A DNA stretch of 64,000 bases from Dioscorea cayenensis subsp. rotundata (GCF_009730915.1 NC_052489.1:29815916-29879915), one strand, 5' to 3'; counted from the stretch's first letter, positions 46,208 through 57,936 are shown. A program made the numbers and translations. Notes: a model not told the origin generated them from the sequence alone.

Positions 46208-48172
46208 ATGGCAAGCCATTTCATCCAAGTTTGCAAACCATATATAGCCATGATCTCTCTTCAGTTTGGTTATGCTGGCATGAATATCATCACTAAAGTC
46301 TCTCTCAATCATGGCATGAGCCATTACGTCCTTGTTGTTTATCGCCATGCCTTTGCTACCCTCTCCATTGCTCCCTTTGCTCTTATCCTTGAGAGGTATA
46401 CATATATATTATGATTATCATTTGGTTCATAATTAATTAAGCTAACTTCTTAATTTCTTGGCATGCACCGTGACAGGAAACTGAGGCCAAAGCTAACATT
46501 TCCAATTTTCATGAGGATCTTTGTGTTAGGTCTCCTTGGGTTAGTGCTTACAACTTCTCTCCAGATATTAATAATACAATATTTTATATATATAGTTAGT
46601 GAGACTGATTAACAAGTTGGTTTTCTTTCAAGGCCTGTGATAGACCAGAACTTGTACTATGCTGGATTGAAGTTCACCTCACCAACTTTCTCTTGTGCCA
46701 TGAGCAACATCCTGCCTGCGATGACCTTTGTCATTGCAGTGCTTTGCAGGTACACACACACAAACATATATATGCTCGCAGGCATGATTAATTAGTTCAC
46801 ATTAATTAGATAGATTTCATAACAAAAATGATGATTATTATTATTAGTATTAATTATTATTTTAGGATGGAGAAGGTGGATATAAAGAAGGTGAGGTGCC
46901 AAGCAAAAGTGGCAGGCACTTTAATAACAGTGGCCGGAGCCATGCTAATGACACTATACAAAGGACCTGTTGTAGAGATGCTACAGAGCAAGTATGCTCA
47001 TTTTCATCCTCATCCTCATCCTCATCCTCATCCTCATCCTTCTAAAGTTCATGCATCCCAGGAATCAAGTGACAAGGATTGGTTCAAGGGTTCTATTTTT
47101 CTCATTATTGCTACTTTAGCTTGGGCTTCTCTCTTTGTCCTCCAGGTACATATAATTATTATAAAACCATGCATCTAGACACACACACACACACACATAT
47201 ACATATTTAGTGTTTAAATTCTATATATATATATATATATATATATGTACATATATGAATCTTATTGCTACTTTAGATTGGGCTTTCTCTCTTTGTCCTC
47301 CAGGTACATATATATAATTATAAAACCATGCATTCGATCAGAAAGACACATATATATTTAATGTTTAAATTCTTATATATATATATATATATATTAATAT
47401 GTATATGTACATATATGAATCTTGTTACTTTTTCAGGCTGCCACTCTTAAGAAATATTCAGCTCAGTTATCTCTGACATCACTGATATGCTTTGTGGGCA
47501 CTATCCAAGCCATTGCTGTCACTCTTGTGATGGAACATAATAAACCATCAGCTTGGAAGGTTGGCTGGGATATCAACCTCCTTGCTGCTGCTTATGCTGT
47601 AACTCTTTAATTATCCCTCTTATATTTATATGTATATATATACATTAGAAAAATTAAAAATCTAATTGTTTAATTATATTTGTAATCATTTTGTAGGGGA
47701 TTGTGACATCCAGCATTGCTTACTATGTTCAAGGACTGGTAATGGAGAAGAAAGGGCCTGTGTTTGCCTCAGCATTCAGTCCATTGATGATGATCATAGT
47801 GGCCATCATGGGCTCTTTCATCCTTGCTGAGAAAATCTATTTGGGAGGGTATATATGTCCATGACTCCAAACACTATATGACATATAAAATTATAGTTAT
47901 AATTATAACTAATTAAACAAATAATTTGTATTTTCAGTGTTCTTGGGGGAGTCCTAATAGTGGTAGGCCTCTACTCAGTCCTGTGGGGAAAATACAAGGA
48001 AGGGGGAGCCATGAACATTCAAGTGACCGAATTGGAAGTGAAAGAGGGAAGTACTGTTGAAAATGGGAAGAGGATGGATGTGGTAGCCATTATTGATGAA
48101 CAAGACCCTGAGAGAAGGTCACACCCAAATGCTTGCATGGCCCCATCCACCAATGACTCCACCAATGACTAG
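46208..48172 (+). CDS. WAT1-related EamA-domain membrane transporter (UMAMIT family)
   Basis: Seven exons (46208-46395, 46477-46539, 46633-46749, 46866-47145, 47437-47598, 47697-47848, 47938-48172), phases all matching, give 398 residues, the usual family length. Two EamA halves: about residues 13-145 (CKPYIAMISLQFGYAGMNI, then NLYYAGLKFTSPTFSCAMSN, a family hallmark) and about 190-330 (SSIAYYVQGLVMEKKGPVF, AFSPLMMIIVAIMGSFIL). About ten membrane helices are expected. Relatives export amino acids or move auxin-related compounds across plasma or vacuolar membranes, and WAT1 itself affects secondary walls. Odd: the loop before the second half has an HPHPHPHPHPHP run (residues about 169-180) coded by a CATCCT hexamer repeat, and intron 4 contains a copy of the end of exon 4 with its donor. 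Confidence 0.93.
47107..47425 (+). repeat. Tandem duplication covering exon 4 end and donor site
   Basis: A unit of about 157 bp (47107-47263) is repeated at 47264-47425. Both start ATTGCTACTTTAG and contain CTCTTTGTCCTCCAG followed by GTACAT, the real exon 4 end (47145) and a second copy at 47303. Both end in a TA microsatellite and GTACATATATGAATCTT. Confidence 0.85.
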
Positions 48173-48372
48173 TATTCACGTTCTCACATTTTCCTCAAAT
48201 TCCCATTATGACCTTAATACTATTAATGAGGGTAGATTGGTTTCTGGGGGTCGTTTTTGTCTTTCACCTCTCAATGTTTTTGTCTTTCTTCATGTAATGT
48301 TTATCCAATCTTATTAATGCATATTTCATAATCATTTTCTTTTATTTTTCTCTCGGATTCATGCTTATGAAA

Positions 48373-48405
<33 letters not shown>

Positions 48406-48620
48406 TTCGAAATAAAATTGAAAAATAATCAATCAAATTTTTTTAAAAAAAAAGATTTATAACAAAACTTCCGAGCAGTCACTTGATAGTTCTTTGTCGG
48501 CGAGGGAGAGTGAAGGATAAAACTCAGCAGTGTAGGATAATGTTGTTACGTGGCAAGCTCCTATTCGCTAGTGAGCACAATGTTTGAGGCGTACACGTCT
48601 CTGAAGTGCTTCTATTGGGC

Positions 48621-48626
48621 CACGTG
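48621..48626. promoter_or_regulatory. G-box (CACGTG)
   Basis: A perfect CACGTG in the context CCACGTGTC, about 160 bp upstream of the P450 start. Bound by bZIP/bHLH factors in plants. Function here is inferred only. Confidence 0.4.
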
Positions 48627-48743
48627 TCGATGAGAAAGGATAACCATGTTGTTCCTGCGAAGATAGTGATACAAAGATCTCGCCGTCTCCATCCACCTCC
48701 AAGGTCAGCGAGCCGGGCATAGCCTCATATCATTCTCCTTTTC

Positions 48744-48758
48744 TTAGGGTTAGGGTTT
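48744..48758 (+). promoter_or_regulatory. Telo-box-like motif near the P450 transcription start
   Basis: TTAGGGTTAGGGTTT, 25 bp before the coding start. Such telo-boxes are common near the starts of broadly expressed plant genes. Confidence 0.45.
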
Positions 48759-48760
48759 CG

Positions 48761-48796
48761 ATGAGCCATTCCCTCTTTCGCAATGGAATCGTGTGA
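48761..48796 (+). promoter_or_regulatory. Upstream ORF overlapping the P450 start
   Basis: ATG at 48761 opens 11 codons (MSHSLFRNGIV) and stops at TGA 48794-48796, past the main ATG (48783) in another frame. If the transcript starts upstream, this would reduce initiation at the main start. Confidence 0.45.
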
Positions 48797-51700
48797 TGCG
48801 GCTGTGCCCTTTATCCTTCTGTGGTCTTTGATCCGCGCCGGTGGGTCGTCGCCGGCGGCGTCTAGCTCCTGCTCCGACGCCGCTCGATCTCGCTTCTTGA
48901 GGGATTATGTTGCGAGGTTTACTAATGCGTTCTTGTGGGTCGCGCTTATCTCTGTCACAGTGTTTCTTGCGCGGAAGCTTGCGCGGTTGGTGAGGCTCTG
49001 GAACCTTGGGAACAGGATCCCTGGTCCGCCAGCTCCGTCTTTCTTCGGATACTTGAAGGGTTTCTCTAGTCTCGGATCTGACGGAAATCTCACTGGTAGA
49101 TCTCGATTTTTTGCTTGATTTGGTGATTAGGATTTTTTTTTTTTTTTGGCTTGTTAGAAATGATAAAGAGGCAAGCTTTTTGGTAGGATTTTGGAAACTG
49201 GATTTTGGATGGATTGTGTTATTGATGGTTCTTGTAATCTCACCGTAATTGAACTTATTGTTCTAAAGTTGAGAATTTGTATCATAGGAGAGCAGTAAAA
49301 ATTTCATTTTGACTTGTTTTTCTTGATGATAAATTTGGATTGATAGGTTACCTAGCGACGTTGCATGCTAAGTATGGACCGATTGTCAGACTATGGTTAG
49401 GACCTATGCAGCTTCTTGTATCTGTGAGGGAGACATCCATGATCGAGGAGGTTCTTGTGAAGGCCGAGGATAAGCTGCCATTGACTAGGAGAGTGTTTCG
49501 ATTGGCTTTTGGGCGATCTCAGCTCTTTGCTTCTTCCTTTGAGGAGGTAACGGGATCCTGTTTCTAATGGTGCAATCTACTTGTTTGGTTGTCTGTTACA
49601 CTCCGTTTTCTTGGGTTTTCATTACCTCAGATTGTCATGTGGCTGCTGTTTAGGGTTTTTTACCATTTTTTCCAAGTTGCCATGATTTCTAGCTGTAAGG
49701 GGATTAGCTTTATGTGGTTTATGCTCATTGTGCTAATGATTGTCTAAAAATCAGGTCAAGTACACATGATTATATTTCAGAGAGAACCAGGAACCTTGTG
49801 TTTTGAACTCATATTCACATAGATGATGACCATATATTTCATTGTAAGCTGACTCACTCCCTGCAGGTGCATAAGAGAAGAAAATCGTTAGCGGCATGTT
49901 TTAATGGGAAGCTACTTGACAGGGTGAATACAGTTGCCCCAAAGGTTGTAAAATGTGTTATGGGAAGAGTTGATTCTATCATGGCAAAGGGTGTGCTTGA
50001 TTGTAGATCAATATCTCAGCATATAGCATTTGCTTTATTTGGAACAACACTCTTTGGAGATGCATTCTTGTCTTGGTCAGATGCAATCTTTTATGAGGAG
50101 ATTCTTATGTTGATTGCTAAGGATGCTTGTTTTTGGGCCTCATACAATGTCCCTCCTGTTTGGAGGAGACGCTTCTGGACATATCAATCTTTGTGCAAGG
50201 AAGCCAAGCAATTGACTCTGGACATAATTCAACATAGTAAAAGCTATGCTGAAAGTAATGAAACAGTCGATGCCACTAGTCTGCTTGATGATGGGATTTC
50301 AAACAAATTTCTTTTGGAAGAGATAGTGGGGCATCATGGCTCAGAAGATGAACATTGTGGAGACATACTTGGTATGATGTTCCATGGTTGCCTGGCTACT
50401 GCAGGCTTGATTTGGAGCATCTTAACAAGGCTAGCCTTGTATCCTGAACTACTAGAAAAGGTGATTTTCCTTTTCATTTATTGTAGTTATGCCAAATCAT
50501 TAATATTTTAGGTAATGTTTGTGCATGAAGAAATAATATTCTTAAGGAACTCACAGTTATCTTGCTTAGTTTTATGTTTTTATGTAATGATGTAAGTGTT
50601 TTGTTTATTTATTTGTTTCATCTTATTGAGGTCCACCACGCATTTTACATGGTTATTTCTTTTGCAATTAACTCGGACTTTGTTTTGTTTGTTATTTTTT
50701 CATGTCTATTTTTAAGATCAATGGATTTCTGACATCCTTATTTTTCACCATGACTTGCTTTCAATTCCTGTCCTTATATGTTCTTGTTTGTTACAGATGT
50801 ATTCAGAAATTGATAGAGTGCAGAATGGTTCCTCTAATCCTGAGATATATGATGTGAGAAATATGCATTTTTTGCTGGCTACTGTGTATGAATCAGCTCG
50901 TCTTTTGCCTGCGGGATCTTTACTTCAAAGATGTTTAGTAAACTGTGGTATGAACTCTTTAATATACTGTTGCATATGTTATTACATGTGGATGTCTTTT
51001 TTGTTCAAATATCTGATCTTTTTAGTAGATGAGTGATCCATGTGGACTGCTGCTAAATTTCTTCCAGAGACAACCTCCATAAGACTTCTCGCTCTTACAT
51101 AAATTTGATGTTGTCCATCTTTTTTGTCTTAATTTTCAGACTTGAGTCTGGAGACTGGCATTACTGTTCCAGCAGGTGCAATCATTGTTGTTCCGCCACA
51201 GCTCGTGCATTTGGATAACTCTATTTGGGGTAAAGATGCATGCCAGTTTAATCCTAATCGCTTCTTATCAAAGGCCCTCCTCTGCCATGGACATAGTCGT
51301 GTTGGAGGGAAACCTGATCCAATGTCAGTGACTTCACTTGAAGGTAGCCATATTTTCCAGCTGAATTGCATAAGTTTTATTCCTTATGGTACTTGTATGC
51401 ACCATTCATTTGTCTTATTTGCTTCTGGTTTCCATTTACCTGATTATAGACTAGTCATAGTATCTGATTGGACATCGTTTCATCTTTTTTGACTTATTCT
51501 GTGAAATCAACTCTTATCATCAACATTTCATGTATCTATATGTGACCCACTTCTATCAGTTGTTTATGGAAATATTTGGTGTAGACAAGGCTGTTGGTAC
51601 TGATGCCTTTTTGGTTTCTCATTCAGGCACATCTCAAGACTGCCAAGAGTCTGAAGAAACGACATTTAGGTTCAATGCACCTAATAAAAATATGTTTCTT

Positions 51701-52325
51701 TCGTTTGGTTCTGGCACACGAGCATGTGTTGGCCAGGAGTTCACGGTGCATGGGATTTCAACATTATTGGCAGCATTACTTCAGGAATATGAGGTTAGTG
51801 AAACTGCAATGTTCAATTCTTCTTATTGCGGCACAACTATTTAATTTTTTCTGGGATTAATTTATAAATTGTTCAAGTGATCTCTGTGCATATTTAAATG
51901 GTTGTTGCATGTAGTAGTGGCAATTTGGTGTCCAAAGTTCAATCCAATTCATTGCTCCTGTTGTGATACCAAAGCATTCACTGAATTGCTTCTTTATCTC
52001 TTCATAATTTATAAACTAGCTTCCTACTGAGGCTTCTTAATGTTAATTGTTTGCTTTATTTTTTAAATTTTTTTTTTTTGGGTAATTGGCATCATATTGT
52101 TTAAAGCTTTTTTTAAAGTTGAATAGAAGAGAGGAGCTTGCCCTCTGCCTCCAAGCATCAACACGCCAATTTCCCAACAGCGATCAGCTATTAGTATAAC
52201 ATCTCATCTTGCAGGTGAGGATTCAAGCTTGCGCTGAAAACAGTCCAAAACCTGCAGCAGATGACTTCCTCCTCAATCATCTTCCAAACCCAAAGATCTT
52301 CTTTGTTAAAAGAAACAAGAGCTGA
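48783..52325 (+). CDS. Divergent cytochrome P450 (family not assigned)
   Basis: Seven exons (48783-49095, 49347-49546, 49867-50460, 50797-50947, 51140-51343, 51627-51793, 52215-52325), phases matching, give 579 residues, long for a plant P450. An N-terminal hydrophobic segment (FLWVALISVTVFLA, about 49-62) and the IPGPPAPSFFGYLKG hinge suggest ER anchoring. The K-helix ExxR is E401-S-A-R404, the PERF-like motif is FNPNRFL, and the heme loop FGSGTRACVG has Cys521. The I-helix, normally (A/G)Gx(D/E)TT, reads HGCLAT (344-349): the acidic residue is Leu and the first Thr is Ala. The insert between the PERF-like motif and the heme loop is unusually long (about 60 residues). It may therefore not be an ordinary monooxygenase. 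The gene differs completely in intron plan from CYP98A next door. Confidence 0.85.
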
Positions 52326-53378
52326 ACAAAGTTGATACTCCATACAAAGTTACTTCCAATGTGTTTTTTCTCTGGTGTAACATCCAGGGTGTACATGGAC
52401 TACTATTGGCATCATATCTACTGATATCTCTGCTTTTCCTCCCAGTTTTTAGCAGCTTCAGTGCTTTTCCCTTGCTCCTCTCCAGAGTTTGGAAGCACCC
52501 TAAAAGCTGTCATCTATCATTGGAGCTGGGTCACATTTTGGTCCTTTTTTGTCTTTTGGCTTTTTTTCCTCTACAAAGGGGTTGAAATTTCATGTTGTGA
52601 TTCTGCCAGACTTTTGTATTACAAGAATAATGTAAAAACTGTTCCACTGTTACCATGGTTGTGAATTTCTATGGTTTGGACTGTCATACTACTATATGTA
52701 GATAATGTTGTATGCTTTCCTTGTTTGGTTGCATTATTAGTATCTGAAAAACACTAACAGAGGACAATGCAGGTGCTTGCGTCATGCTGAGAACAGCATC
52801 AGTTATATGATTTTCATGAGTGGAAAGCTATCCTTGACCTTACCTAGTTGTTGTCTCTGACCAACCGCATGTGGGACACTCTCTTGCTCACCAACTTCAC
52901 AAGTGTATGAATAATAACCAGAATCTGATATATATATATATATATTTAAAAAAAAAAAAATCATTAATCTATTATAATTCATATGTGAATTTTATTTCTA
53001 TGCAAATCATTAGATAACAAGCTACGCATGAAAGAAACCAGAGTTCCTCATCTTCGAGCACTTAGATTTTTTTTTTCCATGGGAAAGTTGGTGGGTGTGG
53101 TTGAAACCACCCAATCAGGTGGTTCACAAGGCATGAAAATTGAAAGTTTCCATTCCACAAAGTTGCTTTCATTCCACTCTTTCTATTAAGCTTGACCATT
53201 TATTATCATTATTATTTTAAATAAACAAATTTATCATTAGAGGGAATATTATAATTAAGCAGCAATAAGTCAGGCGAAGTAGTATGTTTGCCATACTATT
53301 GACATCATTTTTTCAACCCTTTTTCTCTCCCAAAACATTCATTAAAAATATAATTCCAAAAAAACTACATATTAACCC

Positions 53379-53412
<34 letters not shown>

Positions 53413-53513
53413 GCCAATAATAATAATAATAATAATAATAGCCACAAAACACTCACCATCTTCAACCACAACAAAGACCAAGAAACTAATAACCCCTAAG
53501 ATCAGCTACGCTC
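52326..53513. other. P450 3'-UTR and CYP98A upstream region
   Basis: 52326-52680 is probably P450 3' untranslated sequence. The rest is AT-rich with a TA run near 52928-52946 and an ATA microsatellite at 53380-53441. No gene. Confidence 0.5.
53380..53441. repeat. ATA microsatellite in the CYP98A upstream region
   Basis: Two runs of AAT/ATA units separated by TAGCC, about 60 bp in total, ending 295 bp before the CYP98A start. Length polymorphism between individuals is likely. Confidence 0.9.
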
Positions 53514-53520
53514 ACCTACC
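53514..53520 (+). promoter_or_regulatory. AC element (ACCTACC) of the CYP98A promoter
   Basis: ACCTACC is the classic AC-I element bound by R2R3-MYB factors such as MYB58/63 that switch on lignin genes. It lies 222 bp upstream of the CYP98A ATG. A related ACCTACTA occurs at 53634-53641. Confidence 0.6.
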
Positions 53521-53735
53521 GTACAAGACTCGAACACACCATGCCATACATCCACGCGTCTATTTTTCATTAGTCGTTGTACCTCCTCCCCTGTTCCATA
53601 TCTCACAGCTCAAACCCATTCAACTTTTCTCACACCTACTACGAAATACCAATAGCTTCTTTTCATTATTAATATTAATATCCCATCCCATCTCTCCCAC
53701 TCCATCTTCTTCTCCAATTCCCTCTCCAAAATCAA

Positions 53736-56301
53736 ATGGATACCACCAACCTTCCCCTAATTCCACTATCCATAACCCTAATCGCCATCATCACTGCTCT
53801 CTTAATATACCTCCGGCGCCGCCCAAGACTCCCACCGGGACCTCCTCCCCGTCCAGTGGTCGGAAACTTATACGACATAAAGCCGGTGAGATTCCGCTGC
53901 TTCTCCGAATGGGCTGGAACTTACGGTCCGATCATGTCTGTGTGGTTTGGGACGACGTTGAATGTAGTGGTCTCGAGCTCGGAGCTGGCGAAGGAGGTTC
54001 TCAAAGACAACGACCAGCAGCTCGCCGATCGACCACGGAGCCGATCGGCGGCGAGGTTTAGCAGGGACGGGAAGGACTTGATCTGGGCGGACTATGGGCC
54101 GCACTATGTGACGGTGAGGAAGGTGTGTAATTTGGAGCTGTTTGCTCCGAAGAGGTTGGAGGCTCTCCGGCCGATCAGGGAGGATGAGGTCACCGCCATG
54201 GTTGAGTCTATCTTCAGAGAATGCACTCTTCCTGGTATTCTTTCATGCTTTGATTTTTCTCTATTAATTAATTAATTAATTGATTGATTTGATTGATTTT
54301 TTTCTTGTGGGTAATGATTGATATTTGACATGTCTGACATGCGTTTACACTTGAATTGTTGCTATGTATAGACCAAGTATTGTCCGTTAGTTATGTATGA
54401 GTTGCCTTATTTTATTTTGATTAGTTAGGCAGTGTTTGGTAAGTTTAGATTAGAATAAAAATGTGTGTAAATATATTTATATTAGTTTAGATTTAAAATC
54501 TAATATGGTGGTCACTAGTCACAATTTGTAAGAAAATAAAAGCTCATACCTCATTATTTAATTGTTTTTCAACGAGATGCATGTTATCACAACCAACGGT
54601 TGGTTGATTGGTTTCCGCCAACCTATATGGTGAAACTTAATTATCAAATAGCTATATAAATTAAAGATTTTTAAGAAATATTTAAATTTAATTAAAATAT
54701 AAATTCTTTATTTTAAATATAATTAACAATATTAAGGATTTGTAACCACGACTGCTAGTGCCATATATTATTACAATAAATGGTGAATGGGCATCCTTAA
54801 TATCAGTGGTACTGTATATATATATATAACAAAATACTATGTAAATATTATTTATTTAATGTTTATAGTCCCTTGTTATATAAACGCCTGCTACTTTTAT
54901 AAAAGTATATATGTACATATAAATTAAGGATTTGTTTAATTGTTTCTACTAATTAAAAAAAAAAACCAATTATAAATGCGCATAGGGCTTTTTAAATTCT
55001 AGTTAAAAATGTAGATCTACATATCAATATAGGCCCATAAGGCCATACTAATGGACATGAGAATAATAAAATCGTCCCTTTAAATCTATTTATTAACGAT
55101 ATTAATATCTTAATCAAGAGATTAATTAAACCTCCATCTGTAACACAGAGAAACAAGGCAAAAGCTTAGTAGTAAAAGACCATCTCGCTGGCGTGGCATT
55201 TAACAACATAACAAGACTGGCATTCGGGAAGCGATTCATGAACTCAGCTGGAGTAATGGACGAGCAAGGAGTTGAGTTCAAAGCCATCGTCCAAAACGGG
55301 CTCAAGCTCGGTGCTTCACTGTCTCTGGGTGAGTACGTGCCATGGCTCCGCTGGATGTTCCCCTTGAACGAGGGCGCCATAGCCAAGCACGGTGCTCGCC
55401 GTGACCGTCTAACCAAAACCATCATGGCCGAGCACACCCGCGCCCGCGCCCAGTCCGGCGCCAAGCAACACTTCGTCGACGCCTTGCTCACTCTCCAGTC
55501 CAAATATGATCTCAGCGAAGACACCATCATTGGCCTTCTTTGGGTACGTAACATACCTAGCTACCTACCTACACATCGATCTCTTAATTTCTACATTCAT
55601 TAATCATTACATTTATATATTTTAATCTAATAATTAATTACATAACATAACAGGACATGATCACAGCTGGAATGGACACAACTGTAATAACAGTAGAATG
55701 GGCAATGGCGGAACTGGTTAAGCACCCAAGAGTTCAACAAAAAGCTCAAGAAGAGCTTGATCGTGTAGTAGGACGTGATAGAATCATAACAGAAGCAGAC
55801 TTCGCCAACCTGCCTTATCTCAACTGCCTGGTTAAAGAAGCTCTCCGGCTGCACCCACCAACCCCTCTCATGCTCCCTCACAAAGCCAACACCAACGTTA
55901 AGCTTGCCGGCTATGACATCCCCAAAGGTTCCAATGTCCATGTTAATGTCTGGGCCATTGCTCGTGACCCACAGGTCTGGAAAGAACCACTTGAGTTCCG
56001 GCCTGAGAGGTTTCAAGAAGAGGATATTGATATCAAGGGACATGATTTCAGAGTGTTGCCTTTTGGCGCAGGGCGCCGAGTGTGCCCTGGTGCGCAGCTT
56101 GGGATCTACCTTGTTGAGTCAATGCTTGGTCATCTCTTGCACCAGTTTAAGTGGGACTTGCCGGAGGGGATGAAGCCGGAGGATGTGGACATGACGGAGA
56201 ACCCTGGAATGGTGACCTTCATGCATACGCCATTACAGGCCGTGGCCACGCCAAGGTTGGACTGTGTGGACTTGTATAAGCGTGTGCCTGTGGAAATGTG
56301 A
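53736..56301 (+). CDS. CYP98A: CYP98A p-coumaroyl shikimate/quinate 3'-hydroxylase (C3'H)
   Basis: Three exons (53736-54234, 55149-55543, 55654-56301) with matching phases give 513 residues; Arabidopsis CYP98A3 has 508. It is an ER-anchored P450 that adds the 3-hydroxyl to p-coumaroyl shikimate or quinate, leading to caffeoyl esters, guaiacyl/syringyl lignin and chlorogenic acid. Visible: signal anchor (about 7-25), [13 protein letters not shown] hinge (32-44), [35 protein letters not shown]-helix AGMDTT (303-308), ExxR as E360-A-L-R363, FRPERF (413-418), heme loop [11 protein letters not shown] with Cys442. The splice from CTLP to EKQGKSLVV restores the strongly conserved family sequence. 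All catalytic residues are intact. Intron 1 is 914 bp and AT-rich. AC-type MYB sites upstream fit lignin co-regulation. Confidence 0.95.
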
Positions 56302-56780
56302 TCGGTGTTCTTGGTCTCTTGTCTGCCTGGGCTGGGCTCTTTGTCTTGTTCTTCTGTTTTGGCCTTTTATTTTATTTTTCTCTCAACGTTGGTCCTTGTT
56401 TTTAATTGTCATATATAAGAAGAGATGTTGTTTTACTTTATATATTTTGCTTTTCCTTTTTTTAATGTTGTAGTTCTTTTTAGTTATTAATTGTGTTTTA
56501 ACTGTAGTTTTCTTCTGATTATTTGTGGTCATCAATTTAATTGTGCTAAGAATCTAAACCAAACAAAGTTTCCCTGCTAACTGTGCCAATCAAGGGAGTG
56601 AAAATGGTGTACAGGCTAGGACTTCTAGCCAAAATTATGATATATTTTTTTAAAAATTATTTTTATCAAATAATAAATTATATAATAATAAAAAAAATAA
56701 TAATAATATTGATCTGGAAAAAAAACTAGATATTTGATATCCTTCTTCTATTTTTTTATTTAATTATTTGCCACACATAA
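56302..56780. other. CYP98A 3'-UTR and spacer
   Basis: T-rich 3' untranslated sequence, then AT-rich spacer. No gene. Confidence 0.5.
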
Positions 56781-57340
56781 TATGATGTTGATAGGATAAT
56801 AGTAAATAAAAATTTTAAATAAATTTTTAAAAAATAAAATATTAATTGTGGGGCTTACAAATTTTGGTGGGCTATATTATAAAGCTAAATTTATTGAATA
56901 TTGATATTATCATAGATTAAGTTTTATAGTTAAAAAAAAATCAAAATTTTTAAGATTATAATTGTGTGGATAAGATAATAGTAAATGAAATGATACATAT
57001 AATTTTTTTGAAAGGAAAACATAAATTGTGAGGCTTTATAAAATTGTGGGCCATATAACTCAAATTTATTGTATGTTAGCATTATTATAAATTAAGTTTT
57101 ATAATTTAAAAATACTTAAAATTATTAAAATTATAACTATTGAATAAGATAATAAAAAATAAAAAATTTTAAATATAATTTAAAAAATGAATTGTAGGGC
57201 TTTAGAAAATTGTGGGATTTTAATTTTGTAGATAAAATAATAGTAAATAAATATTTTTTAAATACGATTTAAGAAAATAAAAATTGATGCCTGTAAAATA
57301 TTATGGGCCTAGACCTTAGGCACCTATGCTTAGACCAGCC
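56781..57340. repeat. Degenerate tandem repeat, unit about 170 bp
   Basis: At least three diverged copies (starting about 56790, 56965 and 57135, with a partial fourth near 57230). Each has ATAATAGTAAAT followed by AATTTT..., then ATTGTGGGGCTT or ATTGTGAGGCTTTA, AAATTGTGGG and ATTAAGTTTTATA. The array ends in ATGGGCCTAGACC near 57305, which may be the end of a transposable element. Confidence 0.6.
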
Positions 57341-57810
57341 CTAGTGCCAGTTAATGGTCGAAAAGAAAACATGTGGGTTTAACAAAAAATTAAAATTATT
57401 TGTATATTTTATAAATACTGAAATGCATATATATATATATATATATATATAAATATGAGTTATAATAGGACTTTCCAAGTCAGAGTTCAAGACTTCGAAG
57501 TGCCTTGTCCATATTTATTACAAAAATTCAACAGAATATTATAATAAAATTTAAATATTTCAACAAAACTCTACACTTATCCAAAATACATTAGATGATT
57601 TTTTAAACGCTATTATTTGTTTTTTTGATAAAAAGTGGATAAACCACAGATTTATTGAAAAGCGAACAGAAAACAACAGCAGACAACTCAGACAGACTAA
57701 ACAGAAAGAAGAACAAGGGGGTACAGCATAAAGAGGACACTACACCAGAGGTGTGATAGTCCACAACCAAATGAAAATAAAAAAACAATCGAAAACAAAC
57801 ACCAAAAGAA

Positions 57811-57936
57811 ACACCCACGACCAGGAGCTGAGGAGACGAAGACCATCAAGGGACACCCACGACCAGGAGCTGAGGAGACGAAGACCATCAAGGGACACCC
57901 ACGACCAGGAGCTGAGGAGACGAAGACCATCAAGAG
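57811..57936 (-). repeat. 42-bp minisatellite, three copies, in the LINE-C 3'-UTR
   Basis: ACACCCACGACCAGGAGC begins at 57811, 57853 and 57895, a period of exactly 42 bp. The first two copies are almost identical and the third diverges at its end (AAGAGACAG). The unit length is a multiple of three, so it also stays open in one frame, but it lies past the ORF2 stop. Confidence 0.92.

Larger units (their letters stand above)
48173..48782. other. 3' region of WAT1-like gene and promoter of the divergent P450
   Basis: Contains an AAT/ATA microsatellite (48375-48405), ACGTGGC near 48545 and CACGTG at 48621-48626 (ABRE/G-box type), a telo-box-like TTAGGGTTAGGGTTT at 48744-48758, and a short upstream frame at 48761-48796 that overlaps the P450 start. 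Confidence 0.6.

Noticed and set aside
48783-56301. The two neighbouring P450 genes as a tandem pair or a pathway cluster.
   Set aside because: They differ in length, intron positions and motifs; one is CYP98A and the other is highly divergent. No recent duplication or shared pathway is indicated.
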